NCBI GenBank assembly: GCA_022844005.1
Contig: JALHMN010000039.1
Location: 1-32,807 of the forward strand
DNA: 32,807 nt
DNA from: a bacterium
GTDB taxonomy: Bacteria; Pseudomonadota; Alphaproteobacteria; Ferrovibrionales; Ferrovibrionaceae
Direction of reading: 5' to 3'
Under the pieces are notes generated by a model. That model made no database searches. It had not been told where the DNA came from and saw nothing but the letters and a program-made list of their open reading frames with translations. Both the position numbers and the translations under genes were made by a program. Below, piece after piece: positions 7,564 through 14,508 of this stretch (position 1 is its first letter; every line of letters begins with the position of its first letter).

Positions 7564-7870
7564 GTTCAAGAGCGATGCATTCGAAGCGATCCACGGCACC
7601 GTGGCCGGCATGTACCGCGTCGGGACGATCGACAAGGCCACCATGCGTGACTTCGACGAATCCTGCCTCGCTGTACCATCCGCCATCGCGCCGGCCGACA
7701 TCAAGCGGCTCCGCGAAGCCAACAAGGTGAGTCAGCCGGTGTTCGCCCGCTATCTCAACACCAGCGAAAGCACGGTCGAGAAGTGGGAAACCGGCGCCAA
7801 GAAGCCCAGTGGCGCGGCGCTCAAGCTGCTGTCGATCGTGCAGAAGCACGGGCTTCAGATACTGGCGTAG
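7547..7870 (+). CDS. Helix-turn-helix antitoxin of TA pair 1
   Basis: 107 residues, beginning MTAKRKFKSDAFEAIHGT. The C-terminal half is an XRE-type helix-turn-helix: IKRLREANKVSQPVFARYLN followed by TSESTVEKWETGAKKPSG, where the recognition helix is STVEKWETG. The N-terminal arm probably wraps the toxin. I chose the ATG at 7547 because GGTGGAGA precedes it by 6 nt and because the family begins with a KRKF-like segment; the open frame extends further left within the toxin gene. The overlap with the toxin (7547-7563) gives translational coupling. It probably represses the pair by binding the palindrome at 7154-7176. Confidence 0.85.
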   Translation: MTAKRKFKSDAFEAIHGTVAGMYRVGTIDKATMRDFDESCLAVPSAIAPADIKRLREANKVSQPVFARYLNTSESTVEKWETGAKKPSGAALKLLSIVQKHGLQILA

Positions 7871-7909
7871 GGCAAGCTTGGCGAGCGGCCGGCTGATCGG
7901 TGCTCCGTC

Positions 7910-7940
7910 TCACGCCGCCCGGCCGTAGGTCTTGCGCGCC
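7910..7940. repeat. 31-bp direct repeat, right copy
   Basis: Partner of 7050-7080 (29 of 31 identical). It encodes the last residues and stop codon of the intact oxygenase. Confidence 0.85.
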
Positions 7941-8839
7941 ATCTCGGTGATGTGCTCGCCCGCGGTGCAGGCGGGCGCGATTTCGGCGCAGCCGGGCAAG
8001 GCCTCGATGCGGGCATGGAAGTTGGGCGACAGGAAGAAGGGCATGGAGTGCCGCTGCCGGCCGCTGCGGTTGATCACCCGATGGGGGATCGAGCGATAGC
8101 GCCCGCCGGTCCAGCGCGGGATCAGGTCGCCCATATTGACCACGAAGGCGTCCGGCACCGGGGGAACCGGTATCCAGCGGCCGGCCGGATTGAGCACCTC
8201 CAGGCCGCCCGCATCGTCCTGAGCCAAGAGCGTGACGGCGCCCCAGTCGGTATGCGCGCCGGCGCCGAAGCCCGCCTCGTCCGGGGCCTGCGCCGGGTAG
8301 CGGATCAGGCGGAGCGAGGCGATCGGTTCATGGAACAGCGGCGTGAAATGCTCCTCGGCGAGGTCGAGCGACAGTGCGATCAGCCGCATGACCTCGAGCG
8401 CCAGATCGATCTGGATTGCGATATACCCGGCCGTCGCCTCGGCGAAGCCCGGCAGTTGGGTGGGCCAGCGGTTCCGGCCGTAGGAATCGAGACCGGCGAC
8501 GACATAGGGGTGGTCGGCCGGCCAGTCGATGCCGCAGTAATAGGCCTCCTTGCGGTCGGGCGCCGCCGTCGCATCCAATGTCTGCGCGCCCAGGCCCTCG
8601 TAGCCGCGCCGCTCAGGCCCGAAGCGCAGCGCCTGCTTCTCCGCCGGCGGCAGGTCGAAGAAGCGCTTCGTCCAACCGAACTGCGCCGCGATCGCCGCGG
8701 GGGCCAAGCCATGGCCGGTCAGCAGGAAGAAGCCGGTGCTGGCACAAGCGGCGCCGATTTCGGCCGCAAGCCGGCGGCGGCCGGCTGGATCGCCATCGCG
8801 GGCCGGCGAAAAATCGATCTGCGGAATGGCATCGAACAT
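7910..8839 (-). CDS. Isopenicillin N synthase-like 2-oxoglutarate/Fe(II) dioxygenase
   Basis: 309-residue non-haem iron oxygenase. The N-terminal DIOX_N part begins MFDAIPQIDFS and includes TGFFLLTGHGL. The catalytic part has His196 and Asp198 in GAHTDWGAVTLL, His253 in SIPHRVINRS, and Arg263 with Ser265 (RHSMPFF) to bind the 2-oxoglutarate carboxylate, so the 2-His-1-carboxylate site is complete. VVNMGDLIPRWT is typical of the family. The frame opens 12 codons earlier (8875), but only the ATG at 8839 has a strong SD (GAGGAG, 5 nt away). The substrate is unknown; relatives oxidise small metabolites. The gene's 3' end is partly duplicated at 7050-7080. Confidence 0.9.
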   Translation of the reverse strand: MFDAIPQIDFSPARDGDPAGRRRLAAEIGAACASTGFFLLTGHGLAPAAIAAQFGWTKRFFDLPPAEKQALRFGPERRGYEGLGAQTLDATAAPDRKEAYYCGIDWPADHPYVVAGLDSYGRNRWPTQLPGFAEATAGYIAIQIDLALEVMRLIALSLDLAEEHFTPLFHEPIASLRLIRYPAQAPDEAGFGAGAHTDWGAVTLLAQDDAGGLEVLNPAGRWIPVPPVPDAFVVNMGDLIPRWTGGRYRSIPHRVINRSGRQRHSMPFFLSPNFHARIEALPGCAEIAPACTAGEHITEMARKTYGRAA

Positions 8840-9149
8840 GGAACTCCTCGCGCCTTTCTTTGTTTTCGCTTGCAAGGCGTGAGCCAGAAGCGGCGGCGCG
8901 TCATGGACCCCTTAGCGCTATGGTGACTGGCGTATTTAGTACAATCTCGTCCAGCGATGTATCCTGTTGGGATTATTCACGATTGTCGAATATTGATTCA
9001 GTATACAAGCGGAAAATCCACAGAATACATGACGAAAACCTATCGCATGCATGGTGGCGACTGATGTGGAAGGTGCCGGAAGGTACCGCCGCCGGGAAGT
9101 GTCGAATCTCTTCCTTCGATGATCGGTGCGCGACTGTGGATTGTGGCTG
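8840..9149. other. Intergenic region with an AT-rich core
   Basis: 310 bases between two divergent genes. The part from about 8930 to 9060 is strikingly AT-rich for this window and contains TATACA (9002-9007) and other promoter-like hexamers, but none with good -35/-10 spacing. A DnaA-box-like AAATCCACA lies near 9013. I see no RNA gene or open frame worth calling. Confidence 0.35.
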
Positions 9150-9650
9150 ATGGCGCGCCCGCCGCGCAAGTCGAACGGCCGCTCCGGCCGGCTGCACCAG
9201 AACCAGCCGCCGGCGCTCCTGGTCGGCCGCGAACCCGACCCGCCGCCCAGCCTCCGTCCCGACGACATCGTCGACTGCTTCCGGCTGTCCCGGGCGGCGA
9301 ACGGCCTGTTCGGGCTTACCCTGCAGTTCCGCGACGGACGCCTGCGCCGCATTCGGGTGGGCCGCGCCTACTTGCGTCCCCTGCAGCGGGCGCTCGCCGC
9401 CGCCGTGCGGCGCTGGCTCGGGCATGGCCATCCGGTCGGCGCCGAGGCGGCGGCGCCGGCCTGCCGCTGCGGCGAAGCGCTGGCGGAAACCATTCTCCAG
9501 GGCGTGCATGTGCATGGCCTGCAGGATGCGGTGGTGGTGACGCTGGGCTGCAGCGACGGGCCGCTCAACGCCGCCTTCGACATGTTCCGCGCCCGCGCGC
9601 TGGAGACCGAGCTGCGCCGCCTCGCCGTCCTCACGCCGGCCGCAGGCTGA
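9150..9650 (+). CDS. Hypothetical protein
   Basis: 166 residues, not recognised. The N-terminus (MARPPRKSNGRSGRLHQNQP) is basic and probably disordered. The middle DDIVDCFRLSRAANGLFGLTL looks folded, an Arg-rich amphipathic stretch follows, and the C-terminal half contains ILQGVHVHGLQDAVVVTLGC then NAAFDMFRARALETELRRL. There is one Cys pair, CRC, near residue 109. There is no signal peptide or membrane helix. The GTG at 9126, eight codons upstream, is an alternative start; neither start has a good SD. The 3' end overlaps the convergent cyclase gene by 20 bases. Codon use is like that of the neighbours. Confidence 0.6.
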   Translation: MARPPRKSNGRSGRLHQNQPPALLVGREPDPPPSLRPDDIVDCFRLSRAANGLFGLTLQFRDGRLRRIRVGRAYLRPLQRALAAAVRRWLGHGHPVGAEAAAPACRCGEALAETILQGVHVHGLQDAVVVTLGCSDGPLNAAFDMFRARALETELRRLAVLTPAAG

Positions 9651-10593
9651 ACAGCTCCACCGGGACCTCCTTGCCGCGAAGCGTCACCGGCCCGAGGCTC
9701 TCGGCGCGGATGCCCGCGGGGAGCGTCACCTGCGACAGGAGGGCGGCGGAAACCAGCAGGTCCTGCCCGGTGTCGCGGCAGGCCTGCTCGATCCGCGCCG
9801 CGGTGTTGAGCGCGTCGCCCAGGAAGACGATCTCCTTCTTCAGGTCGCCCATTTCGCCCGAGACCACCGAGCCCGCGTGCAGCGCCGCGCGGAAGCGCGG
9901 CCGGACGCCGAAGCGGCGCTCGTATTCGTCGCCTTCCCGTTCCAGCCGGCGGGCGGCGGCGAGGGCGGCGCGGATGCAGCGCGCCTCGCGGATACCGGCC
10001 TCCCGCCGCCAGGTGACGATCATCTCGTCGCCCACGTATTTGTGCACGGCCCCCTTGTGCTCGATCATCACCAGGCCGAGGTCGCTGAAGAAGCGGTGCA
10101 GCAGCCGGTGGAAGGCGACGTCGCCGATCCGCTCGGCGATGCCGGTCGAATCCACCATGTCCAGCATCAGGAAGATGCGCTCTTCCTGCCGCGGCCGGTG
10201 GTAGCGCCCGGTGACGAAGTCCCACAGCACCGACTGCCCGAGCAGCCGGTTGATCGCCAGGATGAAGTTGACGCCGACCGACATCGCCCCGGCGAAGATG
10301 AAGTCATGCGTGCTGAACCCGCGCACCGGCCCGCTCGCCGGGACAGGCGCGATCCCCTGCACGACGAGATCCGCTGCCACGCCGCTCAGCGCGAAGACGG
10401 CGAGGTAGTAGACCGACTTCGCCGCGATCAGCGCCAGGAACGGCGCCTCGCGCAGGAGGCGCGCGCCACGCAGCAGCCAGATCTCGAAGGGCGCGATGGC
10501 GAGGCAGATGAGGGCGCCGTTCAGCGCGCCGTGCAGGAAGCCGCGCAGCGGCCGCTCGTCGACCAGGCTGCCGTAGATGCCGCCGCCCAGCAT
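9631..10593 (-). CDS. Membrane-anchored class III adenylate/guanylate cyclase
   Basis: At least 320 residues. The N-terminal part has about four hydrophobic helices (about 1-9 as the tail of a first helix, 22-41, 52-78, 97-117), then a cyclase catalytic domain from about 138: IFLMLDMVDSTGIAERIG with metal-binding Asp145, KYVGDEMIVTW with Asp189 and adenine-specifying-type Lys185, and EIVFLGDALNTAARIE. The usual Asp/Thr partner of that lysine appears as a hydrophobic residue, so substrate choice is uncertain. The ATG at 10593 cuts the first helix in half. The frame continues 29 codons back to the stop of the MFS gene, with GGGGGA and a CTG (10650-10648) as a possible non-standard start, so the true N-terminus is probably longer. 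Confidence 0.85.
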   Translation of the reverse strand: MLGGGIYGSLVDERPLRGFLHGALNGALICLAIAPFEIWLLRGARLLREAPFLALIAAKSVYYLAVFALSGVAADLVVQGIAPVPASGPVRGFSTHDFIFAGAMSVGVNFILAINRLLGQSVLWDFVTGRYHRPRQEERIFLMLDMVDSTGIAERIGDVAFHRLLHRFFSDLGLVMIEHKGAVHKYVGDEMIVTWRREAGIREARCIRAALAAARRLEREGDEYERRFGVRPRFRAALHAGSVVSGEMGDLKKEIVFLGDALNTAARIEQACRDTGQDLLVSAALLSQVTLPAGIRAESLGPVTLRGKEVPVELFSLRPA

Positions 10594-10680
10594 GGCGAAG
10601 AGGAGCAGCCAGGCGACGATCCTGATCGATGTCTTGACGATTTCCGACAGGATGGATCCCCCGCGCGCCGGGCGCGCGGC

Positions 10681-11931
10681 CTATTCGGCCGGCGCGGCGA
10701 GGGGGCGCGCCGCCAGCGCCTCCGGCGAACTGGCCCAGGCGTCGGGTTCCAGTTCCTCCTTGCGGTTGGGAAAGAGGAAGGCGCAGGCGAGGGTGACGGC
10801 GGCGAAACCCGCCAGCACCAGCATCGAGGCGGCGAGGTTGCCGCTCGCCTCGTGCATGAAGGCGATGAGCGGCGAGGCCACGGCCGCGCCGAGGAAGCCG
10901 ACGGTGAAGCGGATCGAATAGAGCTTGGCCCTGAGTGCCGGCGCGATGTAGCGCGCCGTCATCGTCTCGTTCACCGTCACCTGCCCGAAGATCGAGGCGG
11001 CGACCACGCCAGCCAGCGGCAGCACCAGCCAGCCTTGCGCGAAGGAGAGCGCGATCAGCCCCGGCGCCAGCACCAGCGCCAGCGGCATGAACACCGCCTT
11101 CAGCGTGTTGCGGTCGATCAGCCGGCCGACGGTGAACTGCGTGAGACCGCCGCAGAGCGTGGCGAGGAAGGCGAGCAGCCCGACGATGGGCAAGAGGTCG
11201 GGCGAGCCGGCGAGCCGCTCCTCCATCAGTTTCGGCAAGAGCAGCGTGAAGGCGTTGAAGACGAGGCCCGACACGGCCGCGATCGCCATCAGCACGATGA
11301 CGGCCCGGCGCACCACCGCGCGCGGGATCGCCGGGAAGGGCTTGGCGCCGGCCGCCGCCTTCGCCGCGTCGAAGGCGGGTTCGCGGAGATAGAACAGGCC
11401 GATCAGCATGCAGAGCACGCCCGGGATGATGAAGGCCCAGTGCCAGCCGTAGCGCGCGGCGATGAAGGCGGTGACGACGGGGGCCAGCGCCACGCCGATA
11501 TTGCCGAAGACGCCGTTGATGCCGACCGCCCGGCCGACCCGGGCGGCGCCCGCCGCCTCCACCAGGATGGCGGTGCCGATCGGGTGGTAGATGGCCGAGA
11601 AGGCGCCCATCAGCCCCAGCGCCACCGCGAAGCCGAAGGGCGACTGCATCAGCCCGGCAATGCTCATGCAGGCGCCCGAGCCGATGAAATAGGCCACCAT
11701 CAGCGCCTTGCGCCCGACCTTGTCGGCGAGCCAGCCCATCGGCAGCGCGCCGAGGCCGTAGGTCACGAACATCGCCGTCCCCAGCGCCAGGATCGGGCCG
11801 TACTCGCCGCCGAAGGCCTCCGGCGACTGCTGCACCATGGCGAGCACGGCGGTGGCCAGGATCAGCAGCGAGTAATGCGTGAAGGTATGCGCGGCGTTGA
11901 TGAAGACGATCTGGCGCGTCTGCGGCTGCAT
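10681..11931 (-). CDS. MFS transporter
   Basis: 416-residue major facilitator with about 12 membrane helices. The loop between helices 2 and 3 carries the signature GWLADKVGRKALM, and the second half has a related GRLIDRN. NAAHTFTHYSLLILATAV and YHPIGTAILVEAA resemble the fosmidomycin-resistance/nitrate-type MFS subgroup. The substrate cannot be read from sequence. I chose the ATG at 11931; a GTG at 11952 is in frame, but GAGGAAGGA between the two is better read as the SD of the ATG. The cyclase follows in the same reading frame directly after the TAG stop (10683-10681), suggesting co-transcription. Confidence 0.88.
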   Translation of the reverse strand: MQPQTRQIVFINAAHTFTHYSLLILATAVLAMVQQSPEAFGGEYGPILALGTAMFVTYGLGALPMGWLADKVGRKALMVAYFIGSGACMSIAGLMQSPFGFAVALGLMGAFSAIYHPIGTAILVEAAGAARVGRAVGINGVFGNIGVALAPVVTAFIAARYGWHWAFIIPGVLCMLIGLFYLREPAFDAAKAAAGAKPFPAIPRAVVRRAVIVLMAIAAVSGLVFNAFTLLLPKLMEERLAGSPDLLPIVGLLAFLATLCGGLTQFTVGRLIDRNTLKAVFMPLALVLAPGLIALSFAQGWLVLPLAGVVAASIFGQVTVNETMTARYIAPALRAKLYSIRFTVGFLGAAVASPLIAFMHEASGNLAASMLVLAGFAAVTLACAFLFPNRKEELEPDAWASSPEALAARPLAAPAE

Positions 11932-12084
11932 GGGTGGCAAGTCCTTCCTCACCTATGGAGAGCAGGATGCCTGTATTTCGATCAATTCACCAAGCCGCTA
12001 TTTGCATGGGCGCTGGAGCGGAACGCAGGGCTTGACGGGCGTGTTACACTGTAGCTCAACAAGAACAAGAACGAGGACCAGCCC

Positions 12085-12273
12085 ATGTCTTGGACCGCCG
12101 CCTGGAAATCCGACACGCTTCTTTCCACCACGCTGAAGCAGCACAAGCTCGGGGCCAAGATCTCGGTCATCCCCAACCTCTCTACCGGCAGCCTGACCAT
12201 CCGGGGCGAGAAGAAGGACATCGACGCCCTGATCAAGCATCTGCCGGCGAACACCCTCACCGCCGTCGCCTGA
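12085..12273 (+). CDS. Small hypothetical protein (62 aa)
   Basis: 62 residues, MSWTAAWKSDTLLSTTLKQH through IRGEKKDIDALIKHLPANTL. A good SD (GAGGA, about 7 nt before the ATG) and a coding pattern with third-position GC support a real gene. The alternation of a beta-like segment (KISVIPNLSTGSLTIRG) with a helix (KKDIDALIKHL) suggests a compact alpha/beta fold. No family recognised. It stands alone between MFS (divergent) and the dehydrogenase (convergent). A TTGACG hexamer at 12032-12037 may be its -35, without a clear -10. Confidence 0.65.
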   Translation: MSWTAAWKSDTLLSTTLKQHKLGAKISVIPNLSTGSLTIRGEKKDIDALIKHLPANTLTAVA

Positions 12274-12330
12274 ACCTGGCCGGCGCCCTGTCCCGCCGGC
12301 GCCTGATTCTGGCTGGCGCGGGCGGGGCCG

Positions 12331-13221
12331 TCAGCCGCTCCGCACCTCCTGTCCCAGCGCCTTCTCGTAGACGCGGATCACCGAGGCGGTGTCGTCGCCG
12401 CCCATGCCCATGCCGCGGGCCATCCGCATCAGGCTCATCACCTGCGGCGCGATCATGCCGGGCACGCCCAGTTCATCCGCCAGTTCCAGCGCCAGCCGCA
12501 GGTCCTTGTGCGCGAGGTCGAGCGCGAAGGCCGGCTTGAAATTGCCGGCGAAGGCCTTGGCGGCGATCGAGCGGTAGCCGGCCGAATTGCCGGACGCGTT
12601 CGAGATCACCTGGTCGAGCTTCCTGAGGTCGATGCCCGACTTCGCCCCCATCATCAGCGCCTCGGCCGCCGCCGACATGTTGCAGAAGGCCAGCATGTTG
12701 TTGATCAGCTTGGCGACCGATCCCATGCCGACTTCGCCCACATGGACCACCTCGCCACTGAAGGAGGAGAAGAGCGGCCGCTGCGCCTCGCAGAGCGCCT
12801 CCTCGCCGCCCACCATGATGACGATGCTGCCGTCGACCGCCCGCGGCACGCCGCCGCTCACCGGCGCCTCCAGCATCTGGATGCCCCTGGCCGCCATCCC
12901 GGCGGCGACCCGCTTCGCCACCGCCGGCGAGTTGGTGCTGAGGTCGATATAGACGGTGCCGGGCTTCGCATGCGCCGCGATACCGTCTTCGCCCAGCGCC
13001 ACCGCCTCGACGGTCTTCGGCATCGGCAGCGAGGTGATGACGACGTCGCAAGCCGCGGCGACATCGGCGACCGAGGCGCCCATGCTGGCGCCGAGATCGG
13101 TACAGGCCTTCACCGCCGCGGCATCGAGGTCGAAGACGACGACCTCGTGGTTGCTGTTCCTGACGATGTTCCGGCACATGGGCCCGCCCATGTTGCCGAC
13201 CCCGATGAACCCCACCTTCAT
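12331..13221 (-). CDS. 3-hydroxyisobutyrate dehydrogenase-family NAD(P)-dependent oxidoreductase
   Basis: 296-residue beta-hydroxyacid dehydrogenase. The Rossmann motif GFIGVGNMGGPM (4-15) has the GxGxxG of NAD(P) binding, with Asp31 at the end of strand 2 favouring NAD. Substrate-binding APVSGGVPRA (119-128) and the catalytic Lys171 in GSVAKLINNML with Asn175 are in place. Members reduce or oxidise 3-hydroxyisobutyrate, tartronate semialdehyde or succinic semialdehyde; the sequence does not decide among these. A strong SD (GCGGAGGAAGCG) precedes the ATG. Monocistronic, convergent with the 62-residue gene and divergent from higBA. Confidence 0.9.
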   Translation of the reverse strand: MKVGFIGVGNMGGPMCRNIVRNSNHEVVVFDLDAAAVKACTDLGASMGASVADVAAACDVVITSLPMPKTVEAVALGEDGIAAHAKPGTVYIDLSTNSPAVAKRVAAGMAARGIQMLEAPVSGGVPRAVDGSIVIMVGGEEALCEAQRPLFSSFSGEVVHVGEVGMGSVAKLINNMLAFCNMSAAAEALMMGAKSGIDLRKLDQVISNASGNSAGYRSIAAKAFAGNFKPAFALDLAHKDLRLALELADELGVPGMIAPQVMSLMRMARGMGMGGDDTASVIRVYEKALGQEVRSG

Positions 13222-13330
13222 GAACGCTTCCTCCGCTTTCTGATTTCTGCGCGGGCCAGCCTAGCGCTCCGCGCCCGTGAGCGCCTCTACGGGGAAAGGT
13301 GGCGCCGCCGCTCCCGCGTCACGCCGAAGA

Positions 13331-13359
13331 TTGACGTGTGTAAATATACACTATACAGT
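13331..13359 (+). promoter_or_regulatory. Promoter and operator of higBA
   Basis: TTGACG (13331-13336), a 17-bp spacer and TACAGT (13354-13359) form a plausible sigma-70 promoter. The spacer holds an inverted repeat GTGTA-AATA-TACAC (13338-13351), probably the HigA operator. Only 7 bases separate the -10 from the toxin ATG at 13367, so the transcript may be leaderless. Confidence 0.65.
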
Positions 13360-13366
13360 AGCTTCG

Positions 13367-13645
13367 ATGATCCGGCGATTTCAGCATCGGGGTCTGAAAC
13401 GGCTCTACGAGCAGGATGACCGCAGCGGTCTGAACCCGGATCACGTCGACAAGATCGCGCGAATTCTGGCGCAGTTGAAGCGATCGACGCGCCCCGAGGA
13501 CATGGATATCCCGGGGTTCAGGCTCCATGCCCTGAAGGGTGATCTGCGCGGGCACTGGAGCGTGACCGTGCGCGCAAACTGGCGGATCACGTTTCGGTTC
13601 GAGAGCGGCGATGCGACCGATGTCGACTTGACCGACTATCACTGA
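13367..13645 (+). CDS. higB: HigB-type toxin (RelE/ParE superfamily)
   Basis: 92-residue toxin of the classical HigB family (PF05015), of normal family length. It begins [18 protein letters not shown] and ends with [20 protein letters not shown] then [17 protein letters not shown]; the [17 protein letters not shown] block is the hallmark of the family, which cuts mRNA on the translating ribosome. The ATG at 13367 fits the family start. No SD is present upstream; the sequence there is the promoter itself. The antitoxin gene begins 11 bases after the stop. Confidence 0.93.
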   Translation: MIRRFQHRGLKRLYEQDDRSGLNPDHVDKIARILAQLKRSTRPEDMDIPGFRLHALKGDLRGHWSVTVRANWRITFRFESGDATDVDLTDYH

Positions 13646-13656
13646 GGAGATTCAGC

Positions 13657-13962
13657 GTGCAGATGAAGAATCCCCCGCATCCGGGCCTAACCGTCAAGCA
13701 CGACTGCCTTGAGGAACTGGGATTGACGGTGACCGCTGGTGCCAAGGTGCTCGGCGTGACGCGCGTTACCCTCAGCAAGCTGGTGAATGGCCAGAGCGGT
13801 ATTTCGCCGGAGATGGCCGTGCGGCTGGCCCAGGCTTTCGGTAGCAGCGCGGAAACTTGGCTCGGCATGCAACTCGACTACGATTTGGCGCGGGTGCGGC
13901 GGGCCGGCATCATCAATGTCCGGCGCGTGAGTCAGGCCGAGCGTCCGCGAGCGGCCGGTTGA
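13657..13962 (+). CDS. higA: HigA-type antitoxin (helix-turn-helix)
   Basis: 101-residue XRE-family antitoxin with the standard HigA layout: [20 protein letters not shown], then the helix-turn-helix [20 protein letters not shown] with [20 protein letters not shown], and the conserved [13 protein letters not shown] tail. I chose the GTG at 13657 because GAGGAGA lies 6 nt before it; the ATG at 13663 would be 12 nt away. It neutralises HigB and should repress the pair through the inverted repeat at 13338-13351. The DUF2867 gene begins 12 bases downstream and may be co-transcribed. Confidence 0.93.
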   Translation: MQMKNPPHPGLTVKHDCLEELGLTVTAGAKVLGVTRVTLSKLVNGQSGISPEMAVRLAQAFGSSAETWLGMQLDYDLARVRRAGIINVRRVSQAERPRAAG

Positions 13963-13974
13963 GGCGGTCCGACC

Positions 13975-14508
13975 ATGCCCCGCGTCGCCCGCGTGCCCGT
14001 CCCACCCGAGACCAGCGTCGCCAGCCTCTACCCTTCGCCCGATCTGGCCGATGCCTATGCGACGCGGCTGCCGGCGGGCGCCAGCGCCGATCCGCAGGCG
14101 CTGGCGCGTTTCCTCTTCGCCGGACAGCCGCGCTGGATCGCCAGCCTGCTCCGCCTCCGCGATCTCTTGGTGGCGGGCTTCGGGCTGAAGACGGCGAAGA
14201 GCCTGCAGTCCTCGCCCCGCCCGGGCGGCCATCCGCGCCTCGGCATCTTCAGGATCTATGCGACGCATGGGAACGAGGTGGTGCTGGGCGAGGATGACAG
14301 CCATCTCGACTTCCGCGTCTCGGTGCTGCGCCAGGACCGCGGGCCAGCCGGCACCTGGCTCATCGTCTCCACCGTCGTGCGCTGCCACAACCGGCTGGGG
14401 CGGGCCTATATCGCGCTGATCGGTCCCTTCCATCGCGCCGTCGTCCGGGCGACGATCGCCCGCGCGGGCGAGGCCGGCTGGCCCTCCGCCCCTCAGGGAA
14501 TCTCGTAG
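13975..14508 (+). CDS. DUF2867 domain-containing protein
   Basis: 177 residues with the features I associate with DUF2867: SLLRLRDLLVAGFGLKTAKS (about 55-74), GEDDSHLDFRVSVLR (about 106-120) and a C-terminal VRCHNRLGRAYIALIGPFHR. The function of the family is unknown; its fold is thought to be START/SRPBCC-like (general knowledge, not shown here). It follows higA by 12 bases with a GAGGCGG SD, so it may be transcribed from the TA promoter, which would be an unusual cargo. Its 3' end overlaps the convergent cyclase gene by 16 bases. Confidence 0.8.
   Translation: MPRVARVPVPPETSVASLYPSPDLADAYATRLPAGASADPQALARFLFAGQPRWIASLLRLRDLLVAGFGLKTAKSLQSSPRPGGHPRLGIFRIYATHGNEVVLGEDDSHLDFRVSVLRQDRGPAGTWLIVSTVVRCHNRLGRAYIALIGPFHRAVVRATIARAGEAGWPSAPQGIS

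Noticed and set aside
8930-9060. A tRNA or small RNA gene in the AT-rich stretch
   Set aside because: No cloverleaf, T-loop or terminator-like hairpin could be found by eye.
9877-12054. A 725-codon plus-strand open frame opposite the cyclase and MFS genes
   Set aside because: It is a shadow of both genes, with Asp/Glu/His/Arg-rich composition typical of the reverse frame.
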